NCBI GenBank assembly: GCA_910586315.1
Contig: CAJUIP010000001.1
Location: forward strand, 49,814-113,813
Direction of reading: 5' to 3'
DNA: 64,000 bases
From: an uncultured Lachnospiraceae bacterium
GTDB taxonomy: Bacteria > Bacillota > Clostridia > Lachnospirales > Lachnospiraceae
Part shown: piece by piece, positions 6,755 through 15,179 of the stretch
How the letters are laid out: every line of letters starts with the position of its first letter
Numbering within the stretch: the stretch's first letter is position 1
Position numbers and translations under genes: made by a program
The notes under the pieces: model-generated
Seen by the model: the letters and a program-made list of their open reading frames with translations, nothing else
The model's database searches: none
Told to the model about the DNA's origin: nothing

Positions 6755-8092
6755 ATGAAGGAAAAGGGAAATTTAACGGAAGGTTCTATCGCGCGGGGGC
6801 TGATCGCATTTGCCATCCCGCTGTTTTTAGGCCAGCTTCTGCAGCAGTTTTATAATATGGCGGACGCCTGGGTCGTGGGGAATTTTGCCAGCAATGACGC
6901 GTTTGCGGCAGTCAGTATGGCAGGAAACCTGATTTTTGCCGTGATTGGACTGTTCAATGGAATTGCTATCGGCGGCGGCGTTGTGATTTCCAGATATTTT
7001 GGCGCAAAGGATCAGGAAGGCGTAAGAACCGCGGTTCACACAAATTTTTTAATGGGACTTATTGCGGCAGTGATTTCCACCATCATGGGACTTTTTCTGG
7101 TGCCATATATTTTGCAGTGGATGAAAACGCCGGATTCCGTCATGGAGGAGGCGCTGGCATATTTTCGGATTTATTTCGCAGGGGTATCTACTGTGATTCT
7201 CTATAATACGTGTATGGCAATCATGCGGGCAGTGGGGGACAGCCTGCATCCGCTTTATTATCTGATATTTTCCTCCATCGTAAACGTGATTCTTGATCTG
7301 GTTTTTGTGATCGTGTTCCGCTGGAGCGCCGGGGGAGCAGCTTTTGCCACCGTAATCGCCCAGGGAATAAGCGTGCTGCTCTGTCTGTTCCAGATGGGAC
7401 GCGGTATGGGAGATATGAAAATCCAGGTAAAGTATTTAAGGCTTAACCGTTCCATGATGAAACAGGTGATCCGGCAGGGCGTCCCCACCGGGATTCAGAA
7501 CTGTGTGATCAGCATAGGGAATCTGGTGGTACAATCCAACATCAACGCCTTCGGCGCCTATGCCATTTCCGGTCACGGGGCTTTTTCAAAGGTGGAAGGA
7601 ATTGCGTTTCTTCCTATCATGAGTATGTCCATGGCGCTCCCTACCTTTATCAGTCAGAATCTCGGGGCGAAAAAATATGCCAGAGCGAAAAAGGGCGCGG
7701 CTCTGGGAATTTTCTTTGGAGCGGCTTTTGCGGAACTGGTTGGGGTTCTTCTTTATTTTCTGGTTCCCTATGCCCTGCGTCTGTTTGTGAGTGCGCCGGA
7801 GGCGATTGAGTTTGGAATTATCCACGGGAAAACGGTGACTCTGTTTTTCTTTATGCTGGCATTTTCTCACTGTACGTCGGGGGCGCTCCGGGGCTGCGGG
7901 AAATCCATTGTGCCGATGGCGGCAATGTTAATTTGCTGGTGCGGAATAAGGATTATTTATGTGACGGCGGCTGTCTCCGTATTTCCGGTGTTCCGTACCA
8001 TCTCCTGGGCATATCCGTTAACCTGGACGCTCAGTTCCCTGATTCTTGGCGCATTCCTCTTCCGAATGGACTGGGAGGCGGCCAGAGTGTAG
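6755..8092 (+). CDS. MATE-family multidrug/metabolite efflux transporter
   Basis: MATE proteins export cationic drugs or metabolites in exchange for Na+ or H+. The 445 residues form about twelve membrane segments in two similar halves. The start region LTEGSIARGL followed by LGQLLQQFYNMADAWVVGNF is diagnostic of the family. The chosen ATG at 6755 has GGAGG at 6743-6747; an upstream ATG at 6698 would add 19 hydrophilic residues and has a weaker site. No adjacent regulator reveals the substrate. Confidence 0.92.
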   Translation: MKEKGNLTEGSIARGLIAFAIPLFLGQLLQQFYNMADAWVVGNFASNDAFAAVSMAGNLIFAVIGLFNGIAIGGGVVISRYFGAKDQEGVRTAVHTNFLMGLIAAVISTIMGLFLVPYILQWMKTPDSVMEEALAYFRIYFAGVSTVILYNTCMAIMRAVGDSLHPLYYLIFSSIVNVILDLVFVIVFRWSAGGAAFATVIAQGISVLLCLFQMGRGMGDMKIQVKYLRLNRSMMKQVIRQGVPTGIQNCVISIGNLVVQSNINAFGAYAISGHGAFSKVEGIAFLPIMSMSMALPTFISQNLGAKKYARAKKGAALGIFFGAAFAELVGVLLYFLVPYALRLFVSAPEAIEFGIIHGKTVTLFFFMLAFSHCTSGALRGCGKSIVPMAAMLICWCGIRIIYVTAAVSVFPVFRTISWAYPLTWTLSSLILGAFLFRMDWEAARV

Positions 8093-8113
8093 GTAGATAG
8101 AGAGGGAGAAAAA

Positions 8114-8362
8114 ATGATACGGATAATGAAAGACGGGGATTTGACTTCTGTTATACAGATATGGCTCGATGCAAACATCAGGGCGCACAGTTTTGTACCG
8201 GAAGAATATTGGACAGGCAATTATGAGATGGTAAAGGAAGCGCTTGGGAAGGCGGAGCTCTATGTGTACGAAGAGGATGATACCAATGAAAAGGAATTTT
8301 TCATGATCTGGCAAAAACAGAGAGTGGCGGAATCGGGACAGACCTGTGGAGGTGAAAGATGA
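8114..8362 (+). pseudogene. Truncated GNAT-family acetyltransferase
   Basis: The first 50 or so residues (MIRIMKDGDLTSVIQIWLDA, then AHSFVPEEYW) match the N-terminus of small GNAT acetyltransferases of the YjaB type. The acetyl-CoA binding half is absent, and the frame runs out after 82 residues in unrelated acidic sequence. It starts 21 bp after the MATE gene, and its stop overlaps the next ATG (ATGA). It is probably the product of a deletion and unlikely to be catalytic. Confidence 0.6.
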
Positions 8363-8760
8363 AATGGTTAAAAAGAACAGGACTTCTGCTTTTAGCTTTG
8401 CCGTTCCTGTGCATAGTAAGTTTCATCCTATATGAAATGGTCGGTATGTACATGAATCATCGGGCCACAGAGCGGCAGACGGCCGGGATGCAGAGAAATC
8501 TGGAACATGAAATTCCGGACATTAAGATTCTGAACGTATATTCAGAAACGGGAAATATATCAGGAACCGGAAATCATGTGGACTGCCTGTCCGTCATAAC
8601 GTTTTCTACAGAATTGCAGGAGGATGAAATAAAACGCAGCCTGTCTGAATATTATACCTTTGATCAATGGAGCTGCTATTTGGAAAAATTGGAGGGAGAA
8701 GGCTATTTGCTTTATTTTATAACATCGGCCCCATTTGCGAATAACATAGAAGGGCACTGA
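8359..8760 (+). CDS. Small membrane-anchored protein of unknown function
   Basis: The 133-residue product has one N-terminal transmembrane helix (residues 8-28, rich in Leu, Ile and Val) and a roughly 100-residue extracytoplasmic part. I recognise no family. The start overlaps the stop of the truncated acetyltransferase, with GGAGG of its ribosome binding site inside that gene, so the two are translationally coupled. It could be a remnant of a larger operon whose enzyme was deleted. Confidence 0.6.
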   Translation: MKWLKRTGLLLLALPFLCIVSFILYEMVGMYMNHRATERQTAGMQRNLEHEIPDIKILNVYSETGNISGTGNHVDCLSVITFSTELQEDEIKRSLSEYYTFDQWSCYLEKLEGEGYLLYFITSAPFANNIEGH

Positions 8761-8812
8761 ATATGAGATGTGCCACAGGATAGAACAGAATGGATAGCCG
8801 GAAAGTATGTTT

Positions 8813-9280
8813 TTACCCTCTGAGGGTGGCAATAAGCCGCCCGGGTTTCTCTAAAAGGCTTAAGGCGTCCAGAATGGAGCGCGTACAGATATCGGCGGAG
8901 CCGACAAGGGCAGAGCAGGCGCCTTCTTCTCCCATGACAGCGATGGAGAGGGCGCTTTCTTTGCACATAAGACAGTCATTGCGGCCGTTTCCGATGGCGG
9001 CGCAGGAGGATGGACCCAGGGAACGGACAATGGAAAGCTTGGAATCCATGGCCGAATCACCGGGGAAGGTCATGATTTTTAAGGGAAGTCCCTGGCACAT
9101 GGCTTTTGCAGTGCCATGGGTGTCGGCAGTGAGCACATAGATGGAGAACTGCTCCGAAAGCCGGATGAGAGCGGTTTTCACGTCATCGGGGATGGCCCCA
9201 TCTACGGCGATGGTTCCATTATAGTCAAGAATCAGATTTAAAATGTTTAACTCTCTGTACCCGGGAATTGAAATTTTCAT
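8813..9280 (-). CDS. HAD-superfamily hydrolase, soluble P-type-ATPase-like
   Basis: The 155-residue protein has the fold motifs of the HAD superfamily in the form seen in COG4087 proteins. Motif I is DYNGT, with the nucleophile Asp19 but Asn where the second Asp usually sits. A Thr-containing strand follows (YVLTADT), then a lysine in DSKLSIV, and motif IV is GNGRND. Such proteins resemble the P-domain of P-type ATPases without a membrane part; their substrate is unknown. The ATG at 9280 has an AAAGGA site. An earlier in-frame start would add about 33 residues without a ribosome binding site. Confidence 0.8.
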   Translation of the reverse strand: MKISIPGYRELNILNLILDYNGTIAVDGAIPDDVKTALIRLSEQFSIYVLTADTHGTAKAMCQGLPLKIMTFPGDSAMDSKLSIVRSLGPSSCAAIGNGRNDCLMCKESALSIAVMGEEGACSALVGSADICTRSILDALSLLEKPGRLIATLRG

Positions 9281-9423
9281 AAATAAAATCCTTTCTTGTA
9301 AATACACGGTCAGCTGTCCCTGACTCTCAATAAAGGAAGTATACCATGTACAGGCTCCTGACGCCAGAATATACCTCATAGATTTTTATAAAAAAAGGCA
9401 GGAGATTTATTGAAAAAACCAAT

Positions 9424-9452
9424 TTGATTATTTCACTGCATTGAATTATACT
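9424..9452 (+). promoter_or_regulatory. Predicted promoter of pstSCAB
   Basis: TTGATT at 9424-9429 and TATACT at 9447-9452 are 17 bp apart. This leaves a leader of about 125 nt before pstS. The rest of the 300-bp gap shows no gene, and I could not identify a PhoP box with confidence. Confidence 0.5.
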
Positions 9453-9581
9453 ATAGGAATGCAGGGTCATAAAGACCATGGTTTTCGTAACAGTTCGGTT
9501 TTGCAAAGATTCCAAATAAAAAACGCGTTGAAAGCAAGGCTGAACGGTTACTAAATTTCTAAAGATTTTGGAGGAGAGAAA

Positions 9582-10586
9582 ATGAAAAAAAGCTTTACAA
9601 AAGTAATGGCAGCCGCTCTGTCCCTGGGATTGTTAACCGCATGCGGCAGCAATGGTACGGCTGCAACAACGGCAGCTCCTGAGACAACGGCAGCCGCAAC
9701 CACAGCAGCTGAAACAACGGAAGCGGCAACAGAAGCTGCAACTGAGGCAGCAGAAGAGAAGTTCCAGGCTTCTATCCTTTTCTGCGGATCCACTTCCCTG
9801 TATCCGATCCTGTCTTCCCTGGCCTCTTCTTTCACAGAGGAATATGTAACCTGGGACAAGGTAGACGCATCCTTCCCGGCAGATAATATCTCGATCTATG
9901 TGGCACCGGGCGGATCCGGTGTAGGCGTAAGCGCAGCCGTTGATAAAACCGCTGATTTTGGTATGCTGGCCCGTGATATTAAGGACTCCGAGATTGAAGC
10001 TCTCGGCGCTGATTATCAGTCCTTTATCGTGGCCCGCGATGCTTTAACCGTTTCCGTAAATGCGGAGAACCCCATCTGCGGCGTAACGGATGATCTTACC
10101 ACGGATATGGTCCGTCAGATCTTTGCGGGCGAGATTGAAACCTGGGATCAGGTAGATGCATCCCTTCCTGCGGAGGCCATCAACGTATATATCAGAGACT
10201 TATCCGGCGGTGCATATGAAGTATTCCAGAAATCCGTTATGGGCGACAGCGAAGTAACCGCAGCAGCTACCCAGTCCGCATCCATGACGGAACTTGCAAC
10301 CAACATCGCAAATGATAAATGGGGCATTGGCTATGCAGGCTTTGGCGCATACAACAAGGCAAACGCCAATGGGCAGGTTTTACAGGCCATGAAGGTGGAC
10401 GGCGTGGAAGCTACAGTTGAAAACATTGTAGGAGATGTATATAAGATCCAGCGTCCGGTTATGTTCGTAACAGGAGAGAAATTAACAGAATCCGAGCAGG
10501 CGTTTGTAGATTACATTTTCTCTCAGATTGGTTATGATGTAACAGAGGCCAACGGATATATCCCGGCCTTCACACCGGCAAACTAA
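9582..10586 (+). CDS. pstS: Phosphate ABC transporter substrate-binding lipoprotein PstS
   Basis: PstS captures inorganic phosphate outside the cell for the Pst importer. The 334-residue precursor has a lipoprotein signal ending LTAC, with lipidated Cys21, and then a Thr/Ala/Glu-rich linker (about residues 24-60) that spaces the binding domain from the membrane. The binding domain contains the phosphate-loop segments FCGSTSLYP and GGSGVGVSAAV, and later ARDALTVSVNAEN. GGAGGAG precedes the ATG. It is first in a pstSCAB operon. Confidence 0.93.
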   Translation: MKKSFTKVMAAALSLGLLTACGSNGTAATTAAPETTAAATTAAETTEAATEAATEAAEEKFQASILFCGSTSLYPILSSLASSFTEEYVTWDKVDASFPADNISIYVAPGGSGVGVSAAVDKTADFGMLARDIKDSEIEALGADYQSFIVARDALTVSVNAENPICGVTDDLTTDMVRQIFAGEIETWDQVDASLPAEAINVYIRDLSGGAYEVFQKSVMGDSEVTAAATQSASMTELATNIANDKWGIGYAGFGAYNKANANGQVLQAMKVDGVEATVENIVGDVYKIQRPVMFVTGEKLTESEQAFVDYIFSQIGYDVTEANGYIPAFTPAN

Positions 10587-10598
10587 AAACGGAACCTG

Positions 10599-10652
10599 AC
10601 GGGGCTTTCGCAAAATGAGTTTTTGAACTTTTCCATTTTGCAATAGCCCCGT
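10599..10652 (+). promoter_or_regulatory. Intercistronic hairpin between pstS and pstC
   Basis: ACGGGGCTTTCGCAAAATG pairs with CATTTTGCAATAGCCCCGT around a 16-nt loop. There is no T tract on the far side, so it probably protects the pstS message or partly terminates, giving more PstS than permease, as is common in ABC operons. Confidence 0.6.
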
Positions 10653-10676
10653 ATTCATATGATGGAGCGGCGGCTA

Positions 10677-11546
10677 ATGAGACGAAAACTCAACCTTTTA
10701 TTTTCTCTTTTCATCTATATTTTAACGGCTCTGGCGGTCCTGGTGCTGGGATTCGTCATTTATTTTATTGTAAAAGAAGCTTTGCCACTTTTTTCTGAGG
10801 TCAGCGTGGGGGAATTTCTTCTGGGGACCCGGTGGATGCCCATTGCCTACACTGGGAGCGTTTCTTTTGGAATTTTTAATTTTATTGCGGCAACGGTCTA
10901 TGTGTCCTTTACGGCCATGGTTCTGGCTGTGGGGGTTGGGTTAGGTGCGTCTGTATTTTTGTCCTGTGTGGCCACGGACCGGATGCGGGGAATTCTCTAT
11001 CCCTTTGTGGACCTCCTGGCGGGAATTCCTTCGGTCATTTACGGATTCATCGGCCTTTCCGTCCTGGTAAAGATTTTCTTAAAGGCAGGAGTACATACAG
11101 GTTCCTGCGTGCTGGCAGCGGGAATTTTACTGGCTGTGATGCTGCTTCCTTTTCTGGTGGCTTCCTGCAGCGAAACCATGTTAAAAGAGCGGGAAAAGTA
11201 CGAAGCGGCGGCCGACGCCCTTGGAATCTCCAGATGGTATGCCGTGGCTACCATCATTCTTCCGGCTTCCTTTAAAAATATCTTATTATCCATGATTCTG
11301 GCTATAGGCCGTGCCATGGGGGAGACCATGGCGGTGATGATGGTCATGGGAAACTCCAACTTATTCCCAAGGCTCCTTGGAAAGAGTGAGAGTATTGCTT
11401 CTGTTATTGCTCTGGAAATGGGAACGGCTGTCTATGGCAGCACTCATTACCATGCCCTCTACGGAGCCGGACTGGTACTAATGATCCTTTTGTTTCTTAT
11501 CAATATCATCATTAATCTGGTTCGCAGCCGGATGGTGCAGGAATAG
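10677..11546 (+). CDS. pstC: Phosphate ABC transporter permease PstC
   Basis: PstC is one of the two membrane channels of the phosphate importer. The 289 residues form six membrane helices, and the cytoplasmic coupling loop is seen as EKYEAAADALGISRW followed by a segment with GRAMGETMAV, typical for PstC. GGAG at 10664-10667 favours the ATG at 10677; an ATG at 10659 has no ribosome binding site. pstA follows after 11 bp. Confidence 0.93.
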   Translation: MRRKLNLLFSLFIYILTALAVLVLGFVIYFIVKEALPLFSEVSVGEFLLGTRWMPIAYTGSVSFGIFNFIAATVYVSFTAMVLAVGVGLGASVFLSCVATDRMRGILYPFVDLLAGIPSVIYGFIGLSVLVKIFLKAGVHTGSCVLAAGILLAVMLLPFLVASCSETMLKEREKYEAAADALGISRWYAVATIILPASFKNILLSMILAIGRAMGETMAVMMVMGNSNLFPRLLGKSESIASVIALEMGTAVYGSTHYHALYGAGLVLMILLFLINIIINLVRSRMVQE

Positions 11547-11557
11547 GGGGAAATCAT

Positions 11558-12400
11558 ATGAAATGGATGGCAGGATTCACGAAGTTCTGGGCATATGTGA
11601 GCTTTGGACTGGTCTGCGGGGTGATTCTGTTCCTGTTTGGATACGTGTTTTACCGCGGCGCCGGAACTATCAGTGTGGAATTTCTTACAGAGGCCCCCAA
11701 AGGGCTTGTACTGGGAGAAGAGGGAGGAATTTTTCCGGCTATCATAGGCAGCCTCTTTTTTACAGGGACAGCCGTGGTCCTTGGAGGAATCCCGGCGTTA
11801 GCCTCGGCCCTCTATCTGGTTTTTTATTGCCAAAACAAAAAGGTGGAACGGCTTCTTCACCTGGTAATCCAGTGTATTTCCGGAATTCCCTCCATTGTGC
11901 TGGGATTGTTCGCATACAGTTTTCTGGTGCGGGATTTAAACCTGGGACGGTGTATTTTATCGGCAGGAACGGCCCTCGCCATCATGATTCTGCCCTTTAT
12001 TGAAGTGCGGGCGGAAAAAGCCTTCCGTGAGATTCCGGCCTGCATGATCCAGTCGTCCTATGCTCTGGGCTGCTCCAGGTTTTATACGATTACGCGGATT
12101 ATTCTTCCCGCATGCCGGGGAGAGCTGGTATCAGGGATTATCCTGGGCGGCTGCTACGCCATGGGAGCTACCGCGCCCATGATTTTTACAGGAGCCGTGG
12201 CCTATGCGGCAGTTCCTGAAAGCCTTTTGTCTCCGGCCATGGCGCTGCCTCTGCATTTATACCTGCTTTTGGCCCAGGGCGCCACATCCATGGATACGGC
12301 ATACGGAACGGCTTTCGTGATGATGGCCATTATTTTAATCAGCAACATGCTGGCCACAATATATGCGAGAAGGAGTCAGAAAAAATGGAAGAGATCATGA
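11558..12400 (+). CDS. pstA: Phosphate ABC transporter permease PstA
   Basis: PstA pairs with PstC to form the phosphate channel. The 280-residue protein has six hydrophobic segments, the segment GIPSIVLGLFAYSF and the coupling loop SSYALGCSRFYTI, followed by GGCYAMGATAPMIF. The end overlaps pstB by 16 bp, indicating translational coupling. Start chosen at the ATG after AGGGGGAAAT. Confidence 0.93.
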   Translation: MKWMAGFTKFWAYVSFGLVCGVILFLFGYVFYRGAGTISVEFLTEAPKGLVLGEEGGIFPAIIGSLFFTGTAVVLGGIPALASALYLVFYCQNKKVERLLHLVIQCISGIPSIVLGLFAYSFLVRDLNLGRCILSAGTALAIMILPFIEVRAEKAFREIPACMIQSSYALGCSRFYTITRIILPACRGELVSGIILGGCYAMGATAPMIFTGAVAYAAVPESLLSPAMALPLHLYLLLAQGATSMDTAYGTAFVMMAIILISNMLATIYARRSQKKWKRS

Positions 12401-13134
12401 CGCTTAAACATACCAGTGTTTCCTATGACGGAAAACCAGTGTTAAAGGATGTTTCCATGGGAATCCGCAAAAACCGGATTATGGCGGTCATGGGCCCGTC
12501 GGGATGCGGGAAAACCACTCTGCTCCGTTCTTTAAATGGTCTTCTGTGGGAAGAACCGGGGGCCAAAGTGACCGGAGAGGTGCTGCTTCACGGGAAAAAT
12601 ATTAAAGAAATGTCTACGGAGGAGGTGAGACGGCAGGTGGGACTGGTATTCCAGACCCCATCGCCCTTCCCGTTTTCCATCTATAAAAACATGTCCTATG
12701 CATTGAAATATTATGGAATACGTGATAAAAATAAGATGGACCGAATTGTGAAAGAAAAACTTCAGATGGCCGGGCTTTATGAGGAGGTGAAGGAGGAGCT
12801 CGGAAAGAGCGCCTTAAAGCTTTCCGGCGGGCAGAAGCAGCGGCTGTGTATCGCCAGGGCCCTGACGGTGGAGCCGGACATTCTATTGCTGGACGAGCCC
12901 TGTTCGGCGCTGGACGTGCGGTCCACGGCAGTCATTGAAGGAATGCTTGCAAGGCTTAAGGAAACCTATACCATCGTGATTGTCACCCACAACATTGCCC
13001 AGGCCAAACGGATTGCAGACGACGCCGCTTTTGTGTTCGAGGGCCGTCTTGTGGAATACGGAGAAGCAGGGAAATTATTTGAGCACCCGCAGAAGGAAGA
13101 AACGAAATCATTCCTGGAGGGAATTTACGGATAG
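12385..13134 (+). CDS. pstB: Phosphate ABC transporter ATP-binding protein PstB
   Basis: PstB powers phosphate import by ATP hydrolysis on the cytoplasmic face. The 249 residues contain Walker A (GPSGCGKT, about residue 38), the Q-loop, the signature LSGGQKQR, Walker B with LLLDEP, and the H-loop in VTHN. A phoU gene usually follows pstB, but here the operon ends, and a convergent asparaginase gene begins after a 43-bp gap. Confidence 0.93.
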   Translation: MEEIMTLKHTSVSYDGKPVLKDVSMGIRKNRIMAVMGPSGCGKTTLLRSLNGLLWEEPGAKVTGEVLLHGKNIKEMSTEEVRRQVGLVFQTPSPFPFSIYKNMSYALKYYGIRDKNKMDRIVKEKLQMAGLYEEVKEELGKSALKLSGGQKQRLCIARALTVEPDILLLDEPCSALDVRSTAVIEGMLARLKETYTIVIVTHNIAQAKRIADDAAFVFEGRLVEYGEAGKLFEHPQKEETKSFLEGIYG

Positions 13135-13138
13135 AGTA

Positions 13139-13169
13139 AGAAAAACACCCCTGCCATAAAAGCAGGGGC
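13139..13169 (-). terminator. Terminator of the asparaginase gene
   Basis: On the minus strand GCCCCTGC pairs with GGCAGGGGTG around a 6-nt loop and is followed by TTTTTCTT. It lies between the convergent pstB and asparaginase genes and may also stop pst transcription. Confidence 0.75.
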
Positions 13170-13177
13170 GCTCAAAT

Positions 13178-14191
13178 CTAATTTGCGTTGCTGTTCCATA
13201 GAATATCGCGGCCGATGGTCTGGTAGAATAATTCCTTGATGCGGGCCGGCTCAGAAGTCTGGCCTAAAATCCACATGAGTTTGGTAACTGTGGCTTCCAG
13301 GGTCATATCATAGGATTCAATGAGACCGAAGGCATTCTTGATTTTCTGTCCTACCTCATAGACAGACATGTTGCTGCCTTCCTGAGTTACCTGGGTAGTC
13401 ATAACAACGGTTTTCCCCATGGAAATCCATTTTTCAATGGAACCATAGAAGTCGTCGGATTCATAGGAGGGGAGGCCGCCCACGCCGAAGGATTCAATGA
13501 CCACGGCATCGTAATGCTCCGCCATGTAATCCAGAATGGTAGAGTCCATAGACGGGATCAGTTTAAGAAGAGCCACCTTGCTGTTTAAATCATGGTAAAA
13601 GCGGACATGTTCCCGGTCCTGCCATTTATCGTCGATATAAAACAGAATATGGTCTTCCTGGATCACGGCCAGATACGGAAAATTGATGCTGGAGAAGGCA
13701 TTATAGCTTTTTGTGCGCTCTTTCTTTCCCCGGGTTCCCGCGATTACCTTTCCGTCAAATACGATGTTGACGCCATGGGCCCGCTCACAGGAGGCGAAGC
13801 GGAGGCTGTCTAAAAGGTTGGTCCTGGCATCGGTGACATCCAGGTCGATGGGTTTCTGAGCGCCGGTGATGACGATGGGCTTTTTGGAATGCTGGACCAT
13901 ATAGGACATGGCGGCCGCCGTATAGGCCATCGTGTCTGTTCCATGGCAGATAACAAATCCGTCATAGTTATCATAGTTCTCTTCCAGCGCTTTGGAAAGA
14001 AGCTGCCAGTGTCTGGGATGAATGTTGGTGCTGTCGATATTCAAAACCTGCGTCGCATCCACTTCGCAGAAGGAGCGGGCAGCAGGCACATAGGATAACA
14101 GCTCGTCCCCCGTAAGAAGCGGCGTTAGTCCTGAATCCCCATGCTTGCAGGCGATGGTGCCGCCGGTTCCCAGAAGAAGAATGTGTTTCAT
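13178..14191 (-). CDS. ansA: L-asparaginase, type I (cytoplasmic)
   Basis: The enzyme hydrolyses asparagine to aspartate and ammonia. The 337 residues contain the nucleophile Thr12 in GTGGTIA and the second catalytic pair Thr85-Asp86 in CHGTDTMAY, plus the conserved ITGAQKP and GTRGKK segments. No signal peptide is present, so it belongs to the low-affinity cytoplasmic class. The ATG at 14191 has AAAGGGG upstream; the frame stays open 25 codons further without a site. Confidence 0.93.
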   Translation of the reverse strand: MKHILLLGTGGTIACKHGDSGLTPLLTGDELLSYVPAARSFCEVDATQVLNIDSTNIHPRHWQLLSKALEENYDNYDGFVICHGTDTMAYTAAAMSYMVQHSKKPIVITGAQKPIDLDVTDARTNLLDSLRFASCERAHGVNIVFDGKVIAGTRGKKERTKSYNAFSSINFPYLAVIQEDHILFYIDDKWQDREHVRFYHDLNSKVALLKLIPSMDSTILDYMAEHYDAVVIESFGVGGLPSYESDDFYGSIEKWISMGKTVVMTTQVTQEGSNMSVYEVGQKIKNAFGLIESYDMTLEATVTKLMWILGQTSEPARIKELFYQTIGRDILWNSNAN

Positions 14192-14300
14192 AAATGATAA
14201 TCCCCTTTCATCTGTTGATATACCCCAATCTGTAAGCAGTATATCAAAAAAAAAATGAAGATTCAATAAAAATTTATTTCGCGGAAAGAAGGTGTGTTTT

Positions 14301-14480
14301 ATGACTCAGCTCCCAAAGGATCCGGCGATGCTTTTAAGTTATATCAATACCCAGCTCAGGGATTTTTATCCGTCCATGAACGAATTGTGTGAGGCACTGT
14401 CCGTTTCAAAAGAAGAAATCGACAGAACCCTGGCATCCATGGATTACCGGTATGAGGAAGATCGAAATCAGTATGTATAG
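14301..14480 (+). CDS. DUF4250 family protein
   Basis: The 59-residue product starts MTQLPKDPAMLLSYIN and matches the small DUF4250 family common in Clostridia and Bacteroidetes, whose function is unknown. The part around residues 25-45 resembles a short helix-turn-helix. AAGAAGG lies 8 bases before the ATG. It is divergent from the asparaginase gene. Confidence 0.8.
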   Translation: MTQLPKDPAMLLSYINTQLRDFYPSMNELCEALSVSKEEIDRTLASMDYRYEEDRNQYV

Positions 14481-14532
14481 GCTCTGAATTTTTCCATGCA
14501 TATCCCACGTTCTATTCTGCCAGACTATACAC

Positions 14533-14982
14533 ATGGAAAAAACAAAAAAGCAGTTTGTATTTTGGAAAAATTTTATGAAGTGCGGAGTGGCCGGATGGTG
14601 CATGGAGATCATTTTTACGTCGGCGGAGTCCATTGCCATGGGGGATATGAGGCTCATTGGCCGGACTTCCCTTCTTATGTTTCCCATTTATGGTCTAGGC
14701 GCTCTTTTAGGCCCCATCTGCCGGCGGCTGGACATGTGGATCGGGGATGTGGAAAGACTCGGATGGAAGGATAAGATCTGGCGTCACGGAACCAACAGTA
14801 TGGTGCTTATCTTCCTGGCAGAATACTTGTCCGGCGCTTTTTTGAAGCTTTACGGAATCTGTCCCTGGGATTATTCCGGCCGCTTTTTCAGTGTGGACGG
14901 CCTGATACGCCTGGATTTTGCGCCGTTCTGGTTCGGGGCCGGACTCATTTTTGAAGAAATCACGGGAAAGAAAAGACAGTAG
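14533..14982 (+). CDS. Putative membrane protein, CmpB-like (ABC transporter type IV family)
   Basis: The 149 residues contain about four hydrophobic segments and resemble the PF06541 family of predicted ABC-type permeases in Firmicutes, for example the stretches MFPIYGLGALLGP and FAPFWFGAGLIFE. It is shorter than many members of the family. No clear ribosome binding site precedes the ATG. The substrate is unknown and no ATPase is adjacent. Confidence 0.65.
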   Translation: MEKTKKQFVFWKNFMKCGVAGWCMEIIFTSAESIAMGDMRLIGRTSLLMFPIYGLGALLGPICRRLDMWIGDVERLGWKDKIWRHGTNSMVLIFLAEYLSGAFLKLYGICPWDYSGRFFSVDGLIRLDFAPFWFGAGLIFEEITGKKRQ

Positions 14983-15022
14983 AGCGTGCAGATGATGGGA
15001 ATGAATTTTCAGACATGCTCCA
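14980..15022. repeat. Palindromic repeat, family A (copy 2)
   Basis: AGAGCGTG directly at the upstream stop codon pairs with CATGCTC after an interior containing GAATTTTCAGA. The arms match the copies at 31719, 32690 and 33268. Confidence 0.55.
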
Positions 15023-15179
15023 GAAGCAGTTGCATTTGCCAGGGGTTTTTTATATAATGATGATACTGGTATCACCTGCCTTACCTGCCGTTTATGTTTC
15101 GATGAGAAAAGCAGTTCAGCGAAACATATGGCCGTTTAAGGCGGGCGGATTTCATTTAAAAAAGAAAAAGGTGAATGCA

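Noticed and set aside
9539..9552. GGCTGAACGGTTAC before pstS, with its complement at 49829-49842
   Set aside because: Only 14 bp are shared; too short to claim a repeat family or a Pho box without a genome-wide search.
15015..15179. Longer N-terminus for the acyltransferase
   Set aside because: The upstream frame has no ribosome binding site and does not resemble PlsC; the ATG at 15180 fits the family.
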